Positions 1 through 6,530 of a stretch of 7,584 nt of DNA are shown piece by piece; the stretch's first letter is position 1, and every line of letters begins with the position of its first letter. The notes under the pieces were generated by a model that saw only the letters and a list, made by a program, of their open reading frames with translations, was not told where the DNA came from and did not search any database. Source of the DNA: Microscillaceae bacterium (lineage in GTDB: Bacteria > Bacteroidota > Bacteroidia > Cytophagales > Microscillaceae); contig DMHB01000012.1 in assembly GCA_003449595.1 (NCBI GenBank), forward strand, positions 1-7,584. Reading direction: 5' to 3'. The position numbers were made by a program, and so were the translations under genes.

Positions 1-14
1 GTCGAGCCAAAGCC

Positions 15-41
15 CCAAGCAAACCTGCTTGGAAATTTTTT
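15..41 (+). terminator. Rho-independent terminator of an upstream feature
   Basis: A perfect 7-bp stem (CCAAGCA at 15-21, TGCTTGG at 26-32) closes a 4-nt loop (AACC). It is followed by AAA and a run of six T at 36-41, the classic form of an intrinsic terminator read on the plus strand. All three plus frames stay open through the hairpin (first stops at 48-50, 68-70 and 79-81), so no protein visibly ends just before it. The transcribed feature therefore ends at or before the left edge, and could be a gene or a stable RNA. Confidence 0.75.
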
Positions 42-114
42 ATTTGCTAACATCCGTAACACAAGCATAGTAATTTGTTAAAGGCAGCATCATATTTAGG
101 TTATAGCAGAAGCG

Positions 115-122
115 TACTTTTG
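115..122 (+). promoter_or_regulatory. Candidate Bacteroidota-type -7 element
   Basis: TACTTTTG at 115-122 matches the Bacteroidota -7 consensus TAnnTTTG exactly. It sits 24 nt before the start codon of the phosphatase gene and downstream of the terminator, which is a sensible place for a promoter. The expected -33 TTTG is not clear at the right spacing. The nearest candidate is TTTA at 95-98, 16 nt upstream, so the call rests mainly on one short motif and on position. Confidence 0.4.
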
Positions 123-146
123 TGAAATAACTCTATTCTATTTGCT

Positions 147-2015
147 ATGCTACAATTTGCCAATATCCGAACCAAGCTCCTGTATTCATTTGCTTTACTG
201 CTATTGCTCACCATTTCAGTTATTTTGATTGACTTGTCATTTAGAAATGCAGAGAGAAGGATAGAAACTTCTTTAGGTCAGTTGAATGAAATTCAACTAA
301 TACAAAAAAGCATTCACGAGGCAGAGAAAACTTTTTTGTTGGATGATGTCATCAATGAAGAATTTTATAAAAATAGAACTTGCCAAACCATTGAAGCTCA
401 GAAGAAGTTGACTGCCAAACTTAAAAGCACATTAGAAACCTTACGTACACAAAATCTCAGCGAAGCTTTGGCTAAGGATATTGAAGCCTATATAAAGGCA
501 CAAGCACAGCACGATCGTATTTTTCAAGAGTTGGTAGCACAAAGTTTGAACAAAGGATTTAAAGATTATGGCTTGGAAGGCGAAATGCGTAAACTTATAC
601 ACGACTTGGAAAACTCAGCCTTAGCAGCTGATAAAATTAGCCTACTTACCATTCGCAGGCACGAAAAAGATTTTTTGCTTAGAAAGCAGACTTCTTATAT
701 CGAGAAACACAAAGAAGCTGTCGAAACGCTTAAACTGCGCTTGTCAGGACAGGAAGATTTGCTTGGATTGCTTTCAAAATATCAAGAGGTGTTTACTTCT
801 ATGGCAAACGTAGATCAGCAAATCGGCTTTGATAATACAAAAGGGCTACGTGGCCAACTTACTGCTAATGCCGCCGAAATAGATCAGATAGCAGCCAATA
901 TTGCTACTGCTTTCACAACTCGAAGCGAAAATTTACGCTGGCAAAATGCCTTGTATCAATTTGGCTTGATTGGTGTTTGCATTGGTCTGATAGTATGGCT
1001 CACCTTGTCGGTATCCAGACAAATCGGGAAACCTATTCATAAAATTTCGACTGCCATTCACGAAATTATTGCCAGTAATTTTACGGCACATAGCAGCATT
1101 CCTGTTATTTCAAGCAATGACGAATTGGGTAAACTGTCGAAAGACATCGATCATTTGGTTACCACTGTAAAAAACAACATCACGGTATTACAAGAAAAAA
1201 CTGAGGAAATTGAAAAAAAACAGCAAGCCTTAGACGATAGCATTGTGTATGCCCAAAGAATGCAACAATCTTTGTTAGTAGAGCAAAAATTGGACGAGCA
1301 TTTTAAAAATCACTTCCTTATTTATTTGCCAAAATACGAGGTCTCAGGAGACTTGTATTGGCATAAAAAGATTGAAGACACTCATTTTTGCGCGGTATTA
1401 GATTGTAAAGGCATCGGGCTGGCCGGTTCGATAATGACCGTTTTGGCTAATGCGATGCTCAATCAAATTGTTTTTAATGAATTGGTAAGAGATCCGGCAG
1501 AAATTTTGAACAATCTGCACCGAAAAATGCGTACTATTTTACCACAGGGGCACACAGCGATTGGTATTTGTAAGATAGAACCCGCGCCGACTTTCAAATA
1601 TAATCGTGTAACTTTTGCGGGAGCAGGCTTGTCGCTGCATCATAGCAAAGGTATTTTGCTGCAAACCATTGAAGGGAGCAAGCATTTTGTTGGGGTACAA
1701 CTACAATCAAACTTTGTAAATACACAGGTTGAACTTCACAAAAGCGAAATTTTATACCTATGTTCAGATGGATTAGCCAAGCAACCAAAAGCTTCTGATC
1801 AGCCCTATGCAGAAGCAGGTCTCAAAAACCTATTGGAGCAAAACCTTTACAAACCTTTGTCGGAGCAGAAACAAGCCATAGAAACAGAAATCCAAAAACT
1901 GTTTCGGCAGCGAAAACAAAAAGATGATATTACACTCTGGGGTTTTATGATTAGCGCGACCGAATATCCACAATTAGTCGAAGAGAACCAAAGTCCATTA
2001 CTTACCAAAGTTTGA
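147..2015 (+). CDS. Transmembrane HBM-like sensor with HAMP and SpoIIE/PP2C-type Ser/Thr phosphatase domain
   Basis: The 622-residue product is an inner-membrane signalling protein. TM1 spans about residues 10-30 and TM2 about 271-291, enclosing a helical periplasmic domain. That domain carries helical-bimodular (HBM) hallmarks: GLEGEMRKLIHDLE at 142-155 and RRHEKDFLLR at 170-179, with a partial echo, EAEKTFLLDD, at 58-67. A HAMP domain follows (about 292-345, DELG at 325-328), then a coiled coil and the DSIVYAQRMQQSL linker (364-376) typical of Bacteroidota SpoIIE proteins. The phosphatase domain covers about 385-612, with likely metal-binding acidic residues D402 (SGDLYW), D419, D541 (SDG) and D593/D594. 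Known relatives dephosphorylate anti-sigma-factor antagonists, and HBM domains bind small organic ligands; a ligand-gated phosphatase is therefore inferred. The core motif is DCKGIGLAGS rather than the usual DCTGHGVPGA, so activity is not certain. The thioesterase gene starts 41 nt downstream. Confidence 0.88.
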   Translation: MLQFANIRTKLLYSFALLLLLTISVILIDLSFRNAERRIETSLGQLNEIQLIQKSIHEAEKTFLLDDVINEEFYKNRTCQTIEAQKKLTAKLKSTLETLRTQNLSEALAKDIEAYIKAQAQHDRIFQELVAQSLNKGFKDYGLEGEMRKLIHDLENSALAADKISLLTIRRHEKDFLLRKQTSYIEKHKEAVETLKLRLSGQEDLLGLLSKYQEVFTSMANVDQQIGFDNTKGLRGQLTANAAEIDQIAANIATAFTTRSENLRWQNALYQFGLIGVCIGLIVWLTLSVSRQIGKPIHKISTAIHEIIASNFTAHSSIPVISSNDELGKLSKDIDHLVTTVKNNITVLQEKTEEIEKKQQALDDSIVYAQRMQQSLLVEQKLDEHFKNHFLIYLPKYEVSGDLYWHKKIEDTHFCAVLDCKGIGLAGSIMTVLANAMLNQIVFNELVRDPAEILNNLHRKMRTILPQGHTAIGICKIEPAPTFKYNRVTFAGAGLSLHHSKGILLQTIEGSKHFVGVQLQSNFVNTQVELHKSEILYLCSDGLAKQPKASDQPYAEAGLKNLLEQNLYKPLSEQKQAIETEIQKLFRQRKQKDDITLWGFMISATEYPQLVEENQSPLLTKV

Positions 2016-2056
2016 TAAGAAATTTATTATTTTGCATTATACTTTCATAATGTAAA

Positions 2057-2503
2057 ATGATCACAGAAGAACAGTTAAAGGGCTCTTTTTGCTACTCTTT
2101 GCGGGTGCGTTGGGCTGAGGTAGATGCACAAAATATCGTTTTCAACGGGCATTATCTAATGTATTTTGATATTGCTATCACTGAGTTTTTTAGAAATATG
2201 GGAATTACTTTCCCTGACGGAATTTTGCAGTACGGGACTGATATGTTTGTCAGAAAAGCTACTGTAGAATATCACCAGCCTGCAAGATTTGATAATTGGC
2301 TTAATATATATGTGAACGTAGCGAAAATAGGTAATAGCAGTGTGCAATTCTCTGTAGAAATTTTTAACGAAGGAAAACATTTAGTCAGTGGTGAGGTGAT
2401 CTACGTTAATGCCGATCCCAAAGTCCACCGTTCGGCGCCTATCCCTGAGCCTTTGCGCCAATTATTTGCACAAGCACAAAAGTCAACCAATGCAGTGGGA
2501 TGA
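2057..2503 (+). CDS. Acyl-CoA thioesterase, 4HBT/YbgC-type hotdog fold
   Basis: The 148-residue cytoplasmic protein has the normal size and layout of a 4-hydroxybenzoyl-CoA thioesterase/YbgC family member. Residues 13-45 contain the signature helix entry, RWAEVDAQNIVFNGHYL, where D23 aligns with the family's catalytic Asp. The central part (66-120) follows the usual strand pattern: RKATVEYHQPARFD, then IGNSSVQFSVEI, then a GEVIYVNAD segment. Such enzymes hydrolyse acyl-CoA thioesters; the substrate cannot be read from sequence, and short-chain or aryl acyl-CoAs are the family norm. There is no Shine-Dalgarno motif before the ATG, only an A-rich stretch (TGTAAA). The gene may be co-transcribed with the phosphatase gene 41 nt upstream, and its 3' end overlaps mnmH by 14 nt, suggesting translational coupling. 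Confidence 0.85.
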   Translation: MITEEQLKGSFCYSLRVRWAEVDAQNIVFNGHYLMYFDIAITEFFRNMGITFPDGILQYGTDMFVRKATVEYHQPARFDNWLNIYVNVAKIGNSSVQFSVEIFNEGKHLVSGEVIYVNADPKVHRSAPIPEPLRQLFAQAQKSTNAVG

Positions 2504-3494
2504 TTGGTTTGGCTTGCAGCACGTACCAGTTATTGATGTGCGCTCAGAGGCCGAATTTGAACAAGGTCATTTCCCTGGGGCTATTAATCTGCCTTTGTTT
2601 GCTAACCAAGAAAGGCATCAGGTAGGTAAAATTTACAAACAACAAGGAAGACAGGAGGCAATTTTGAAGGGCTTGGAATTTGTGGGGAGCAAAATGCACA
2701 AGCTTGCGCAAACTGCCTTGCAAATTCAACAGAATCATCAGCTACGACTGTATTGCTGGCGCGGGGGGATGCGCAGTCAGAGTATGGCTTGGCTCTTCGA
2801 GCAAGTAGGCATCCAATCCAGTCCATTGATTGGGGGTTACAAAACTTTTCGGCAATGGGTATTGAATCAATTTTCTAAAAAATACCACTTAAAAATCGTT
2901 GGCGGTGAAACCGGAAGCCGGAAGACTGAAGTACTGCATGCACTGCAAGGCTTAGGCGAACAAATTATTGATTTAGAGGGGTTTGCCTCTCATAAAGGCT
3001 CAGCTTTTGGTGCTTTGGAAGGACTTCCACAACCCACAACCGAGCAGTTTGAGAATAATTTAGCCTTGTGGCTTTGCCAATTAGATTCAGAAAGATGTAT
3101 CTGGGTTGAAGACGAATCCTCTTTGATTGGAACGGTACACCTTCCTAATGAATTGTTTAAGCAAATACAACAAGCCCCTTTGTATTGTTTGAAAGTGCCT
3201 AAAAATCAAAGAGTTATACATTTGGTGCAGAGTTATGGTCATTTCTCTAAAGCGCAGTTGGCCTTTGCTATTCAGCGCATAGAAAAAAGAATCGGAAAGG
3301 TGGTTATGCAACAAGCTTTATTAGCTTTACAGGAGGGCGATTTAGCACAGGTGGCTTCGTTGGCACTCACTTATTATGACAAAGCCTATGCAGCACAACT
3401 CGCTAAACGCACCTCACCCATATACCCTCTTGCTGTTGAAACCTCTTTAGCGCCTTGGCAAGTAGCACAGATGCTTCGAGAGTTGCCCGCTTAG
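2490..3494 (+). CDS. mnmH: tRNA 2-selenouridine synthase MnmH (SelU/YbbB)
   Basis: MnmH replaces sulfur with selenium in 2-thiouridine at wobble position 34 of tRNAs, through an S-geranyl-2-thiouridine intermediate made from geranyl diphosphate. The 334-residue form has an N-terminal rhodanese domain (VIDVRSEAEFEQGHFPGAINLP from residue 14) with catalytic C89 in YCWRGGMRSQS. A P-loop domain follows from about residue 135, then the family motifs DLEG (161-164), HKGSAFG (168-174) and VEDES (206-210). An in-frame ATG at 2409 would add 27 residues lying entirely inside the thioesterase gene and unlike the family, so I place the start at the ATG at 2490, giving a 14-nt overlap. Oddity: the Walker A sequence reads GGETGSRKT (138-146), where R144 replaces the near-invariant Gly before the P-loop Lys. 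No selD (selenophosphate synthetase) is present in the window. Confidence 0.9.
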   Translation: MQWDDWFGLQHVPVIDVRSEAEFEQGHFPGAINLPLFANQERHQVGKIYKQQGRQEAILKGLEFVGSKMHKLAQTALQIQQNHQLRLYCWRGGMRSQSMAWLFEQVGIQSSPLIGGYKTFRQWVLNQFSKKYHLKIVGGETGSRKTEVLHALQGLGEQIIDLEGFASHKGSAFGALEGLPQPTTEQFENNLALWLCQLDSERCIWVEDESSLIGTVHLPNELFKQIQQAPLYCLKVPKNQRVIHLVQSYGHFSKAQLAFAIQRIEKRIGKVVMQQALLALQEGDLAQVASLALTYYDKAYAAQLAKRTSPIYPLAVETSLAPWQVAQMLRELPA

Positions 3495-3497
3495 TTA

Positions 3498-5618
3498 TTA
3501 CTTTATATGAGGCATAATGGGTTTTATCCATAGTTGGACTTTAGGCTGTACAGTCGAAGTGCCGTCTTCCAAATGAATATGTGCAGCAGCTTCTGTATGA
3601 GGGTTGATTGAAATTTGCAGTCTGCTGAGCGGAATACCCCGTTTTGAGAAGTGTGATTGGATGGCTTCTTCTCTTTGGTACAGTAATTCATCGGATAAAT
3701 TTGAATCCAAAGAAGCTTCAATATTGATTATTGTAGTAGGATTGTTTTTCAAGAATAATTCCCAATACTGTAGCTCTTCGGCAGCTGAAGGCAATAGTAC
3801 AGAAGAGGTCGGTTCAAAGAGTTGCCAAGATGGTTCAGTAGGCATTAGCCAGCACACGACGCTGGTAGTAGCCGAGCAGTCTTTTAAATCGACGATTAAT
3901 TCTTGGGGTTGGAAATAAGTAGCTTGTGTGTTTAACAGAAGTGAATTGTCCTCGCAAGAGATCAGTTTTGTAAATTGCCCAAGCGCGGTTGCAATGTCCA
4001 CTGTGGTATTAGAAGAGGTTTGAAAAGTTATTTTCGATTGGGCGATGGGTTGCGCGGTTATTTTATTGAGCACTTGCCCTTGCAGCACATTAACTTGTGT
4101 AGGTTGGGCTGCCTTAGGCAAATCTACTTTGAAAATATCTCGCCCTCCGAGCGCTTGTTTGTTTGAGTTGAAATAAGCTTGTAAACCATCTGCTGCAATG
4201 CTAAACCCTGAGTCTTCGCCCGAAGAGTTGATAAATGCGCCTAAGTTGAGCGGAGTTGACCAGTTTTGCCAAGTATCATCCAAGCGTTTGGATACAAATA
4301 TGTCGGTGTTGCCATAGCCGGGTCGGCCTTGTGTGGCAAAATAGAGCGATTTGCCATCGGCAGCTAAAAAAGCACCAAAATCATCTACTGGTGTATTGAT
4401 TTGTGCGCCCAGATTCAGTGGCTGTGTCCAATAATTGGGCTGGTTGGGTTTTTGGAAACACACATACACATCCATTCCTCCAAAACTATCGTCGCGTTCT
4501 AAGCAAGCCAGAAGAGTTTTTCCATCAGCAGCAATATGATAACTATGAAACCCATATAAATTGTAATAATCCTCCATAAAAATAGGCTCTGGGTTGCCCC
4601 ATTGCCCATTGGGTTGTTTTTGGGCGAAAGAAAGGGGAGAAGGATTGGCATAACCGCCTGTTAGAAAAATACGTTGGTTATCGGCACTAATGCCAATGAT
4701 GCTGTTGCTTTCTTCGGTATTAAGCGGCGCAAGTATGTTTTGAGCGGGCAGCCAGTTACCTGAATTATCTTTCCGGCTAAACCAAATATCTTGCGAACGA
4801 ATTGCACCCACGTTGCGCGGGTCTTCGTCGCGGACAAAAAACAAGGTCTGCCCATCGGGTGCAATTCGTACCCCCAATTCATCGTATTCGGTATTGATGG
4901 CAGTTCCCAAGTTTTCAGGCTTTACAACAATTTGGGAATCTTGAGGTATTTCAAGAAGTAGTTGGTCTTGAAGAATCAAAATATTGTCAATAGCTACTTG
5001 TGTTGCGGGGTCAACCCAAAAGCCAAAATAATGCCCTCCAAACTTCTGTGCAGGCATTTGAGCCACCATTTCATCATTTACAAAAAACTGCCATTGTTGC
5101 TTCTCCTGTTTAACAGAAAGCGCAACCTTTGTACCTGTTATCTGTGTAGAGAAAGTACCGGTTTTGTGAACAGCCGATGCCCCTGATAAATTATCTTCCA
5201 AGAACCATTGCCGTTGGGTATTGATAGCGAAGGTAATGCCTATGTCGTCTTCAGGCGAGGCAAAGTAAAATCCAAACTGGTTAGACTCTGCTCCCGAAAG
5301 CAGGCGCATTTCTTGCAATAGCAGAAAGTCAAGTGAGGGATCTATGTAAATACTACGCCCTTGCCAAAGATAGCCATCAGCGTTGTTTTTTATCAAATAT
5401 TGACCATTGGAGGCTTTGAAACTTAGCAACTCGGTGCTATACTGCCGCCAAAAAGGAGGAGGATTGTCGAAGGTTTCTTGGTAGATGATCTTGCTTTGGG
5501 CAAAACAGGAGTGATTTTGGAAAAATATACAAACCGATAATATAACCAACCATTGGATTGGCGAGTTAAACAACTTGAGAGAATTCAATTTTTTATCAGA
5601 TAATAGCATATTTATCAT
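3498..5618 (-). CDS. Secreted PD40 beta-propeller protein with N-terminal lectin-like domain and degenerate OmpA-like C-terminus
   Basis: The 706-residue product begins with a signal peptide (hydrophobic core about 22-34, likely cleavage after CFA at 38-40; C38 is not in a good lipobox). Residues about 44-217 resemble a concanavalin/LamG-like jellyroll (YQETFDNPPPFW, then FGFYF, FFVND and IDNILI strands). Residues about 245-500 hold roughly five PD40/TolB-type propeller blades with repeated ADGxxLYF and G-x-DIF elements (for example 419-443 and 475-497). A carboxypeptidase-regulatory-like beta segment follows (VLQGQVLNKITAQPIAQSKITF, 511-532). Residues about 611-699 look like a shortened OmpA-like domain: D638 and R649 may correspond to its diaminopimelate-binding pair, but the usual GHTD-to-LSxxRA loop is shorter. 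Known PD40-OmpA proteins sit at the outer membrane/peptidoglycan; the exact role is unknown. ATGs at 5618 and 5609 are both possible starts. It ends in tandem stops (TAATAA). Confidence 0.82.
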   Translation of the reverse strand: MINMLLSDKKLNSLKLFNSPIQWLVILSVCIFFQNHSCFAQSKIIYQETFDNPPPFWRQYSTELLSFKASNGQYLIKNNADGYLWQGRSIYIDPSLDFLLLQEMRLLSGAESNQFGFYFASPEDDIGITFAINTQRQWFLEDNLSGASAVHKTGTFSTQITGTKVALSVKQEKQQWQFFVNDEMVAQMPAQKFGGHYFGFWVDPATQVAIDNILILQDQLLLEIPQDSQIVVKPENLGTAINTEYDELGVRIAPDGQTLFFVRDEDPRNVGAIRSQDIWFSRKDNSGNWLPAQNILAPLNTEESNSIIGISADNQRIFLTGGYANPSPLSFAQKQPNGQWGNPEPIFMEDYYNLYGFHSYHIAADGKTLLACLERDDSFGGMDVYVCFQKPNQPNYWTQPLNLGAQINTPVDDFGAFLAADGKSLYFATQGRPGYGNTDIFVSKRLDDTWQNWSTPLNLGAFINSSGEDSGFSIAADGLQAYFNSNKQALGGRDIFKVDLPKAAQPTQVNVLQGQVLNKITAQPIAQSKITFQTSSNTTVDIATALGQFTKLISCEDNSLLLNTQATYFQPQELIVDLKDCSATTSVVCWLMPTEPSWQLFEPTSSVLLPSAAEELQYWELFLKNNPTTIINIEASLDSNLSDELLYQREEAIQSHFSKRGIPLSRLQISINPHTEAAAHIHLEDGTSTVQPKVQLWIKPIMPHIK

Positions 5619-5734
5619 TTGTTTAGTATGAAGACAGCCAAATAACTGTTGTTGACAGAAGAAAAACGAAAAACCTTAGTAATTTAACAAACTTTTTAAT
5701 ACCAATTTTACTACTTCGCCGTTTAAAAAGTCGT
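5619..5734. promoter_or_regulatory. Divergent intergenic region, likely with promoters for both flanking genes
   Basis: This 116-nt A/T-rich spacer lies between two divergently read genes, so it should carry both promoters. No exact TAnnTTTG element was found on either strand. Three copies of an ACAG/CTGT half-site (ACAG 5634-5637, CTGT 5646-5649, ACAG 5655-5658) cluster in the half nearest the minus-strand gene and could be an operator. The A-rich TTTAAAAAG just before the methyltransferase ATG is typical of Bacteroidota translation starts that lack a Shine-Dalgarno motif. Confidence 0.4.
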
Positions 5735-6508
5735 ATGATGTATAATACCACCGAGATAACCTCCTCCGAAATCAGCTCTGATAACCCTATTCACCAACGT
5801 TTGGTAAAAGCCTATATTGAAGCGCGTCAATTTGTAGATGGCAGTGTACTTGAAATAGGATGCGGAATTGGCCGAGGGCTGCAATGGTTCTTGGACCGAT
5901 GTAAAAAATATACAGCCATTGATAAAAATAAAAAACTTATTCAGCAATTAGAGCAGTTGTATCCACAACATTTGTTCATCGCCATGAATATTCCACCGAT
6001 GAGCGATATACCGGACGAAAGTTTCGATACCATCCTTTCATTTCAAGTCATTGAACATATTCATCAAGATGAATTGTTTATGTCAGAGATTTACCGGATT
6101 TTAAAGCCAGGCGGCAAAGTGATTTTGACAACCCCCAACATTCGCTTTTCATTGACCCGCAATCCTTGGCACGTGCGCGAATACAGCGCGGGCAAGTTTG
6201 AAAAGTTATTCAGCAAGTTTTTTGAACAAGTTGAGATGTATGGTATTCAAGGCAATGAGAAAGTGATGCAATACTATGAAAGAAACAAAGAATCTGTTTC
6301 CAAAATCACTAAGTATGATGTATTGAATTTGCAATATTTGCTTCCTCGGCAATTGCTTCAAATTCCTTATGATATTTTGAATCGGTTTAACCGGATTCAA
6401 CTCCAAAAACAACACGATGGACTTACCACAGGGATCACTGAAAAAGACTATTCCCTTTGCCAAGAGCCTGAAAAATCATTAGACCTATTCTACATAGGCA
6501 AGAAATAA
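5735..6508 (+). CDS. Class I SAM-dependent methyltransferase (Methyltransf_11/25-like)
   Basis: The 257-residue cytoplasmic protein shows the standard Rossmann methyltransferase motifs in order. Motif I is VLEIGCGIGRG (38-48), which binds the SAM methionine moiety. AIDKNKKL follows, with D63 expected to bind the ribose hydroxyls; then FDTILSFQVIEHI (97-109) and LKPGGKVILTTPN (123-135). This pattern is common among small-molecule, lipid, quinone and glycan-associated methyltransferases. The C-terminal 120 residues (WHVREYSAGKFEKLF, then a basic helical region) carry substrate specificity that I cannot assign. Starts at 5735 and 5738 (ATGATG) are equally possible. The gene stands alone on its strand, with a divergent neighbour upstream and a convergent one 9 nt downstream, so context does not reveal the substrate. 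Confidence 0.88.
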   Translation: MMYNTTEITSSEISSDNPIHQRLVKAYIEARQFVDGSVLEIGCGIGRGLQWFLDRCKKYTAIDKNKKLIQQLEQLYPQHLFIAMNIPPMSDIPDESFDTILSFQVIEHIHQDELFMSEIYRILKPGGKVILTTPNIRFSLTRNPWHVREYSAGKFEKLFSKFFEQVEMYGIQGNEKVMQYYERNKESVSKITKYDVLNLQYLLPRQLLQIPYDILNRFNRIQLQKQHDGLTTGITEKDYSLCQEPEKSLDLFYIGKK

Positions 6509-6530
6509 AGTCCAACTTTACGGTTTTTTT
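6506..6530 (+). terminator. Weak AT-rich hairpin with T-run between convergent genes
   Basis: TAAAGT-CCA-ACTTTA at 6506-6520 is a perfect 6-bp inverted repeat with a 3-nt loop, followed on the plus strand by CGG and seven T (6524-6530). Its two arms include the stop codons of the two convergent genes (TAA 6506-6508 plus strand; TTA 6518-6520, read TAA on minus). The stem is short and A/T-rich, so termination is only a possibility. The T-run serves the plus strand only. Confidence 0.35.

Noticed and set aside
2409..2489. 27-residue N-terminal extension of MnmH from an in-frame ATG at 2409
   Set aside because: It lies wholly within the thioesterase coding region, is basic and low in family similarity, and the ATG at 2490 gives a normal start just ahead of the rhodanese domain.
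3604..3918. Open frame of 104 codons on the plus strand, antisense to the propeller gene
   Set aside because: The minus-strand frame shows clear domain structure, while this one gives a protein with no recognisable motif; it is a shadow frame.
5499..5513. C38 in the leader of the 706-residue protein as a lipoprotein cysteine
   Set aside because: The preceding residues (QNHS) do not form a lipobox, and a signal peptidase I site (CFA) follows directly.
5652..5686. TTGACA resembling a sigma-70 -35 box upstream of the methyltransferase gene
   Set aside because: No matching TATAAT at 16-18 nt, and Bacteroidota primary sigma factors use a different consensus.
6484..6498. CCTAT-N5-ATAGG hairpin at the end of the methyltransferase gene as a terminator
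   Set aside because: It lies inside the coding region and is not followed by a T-run.
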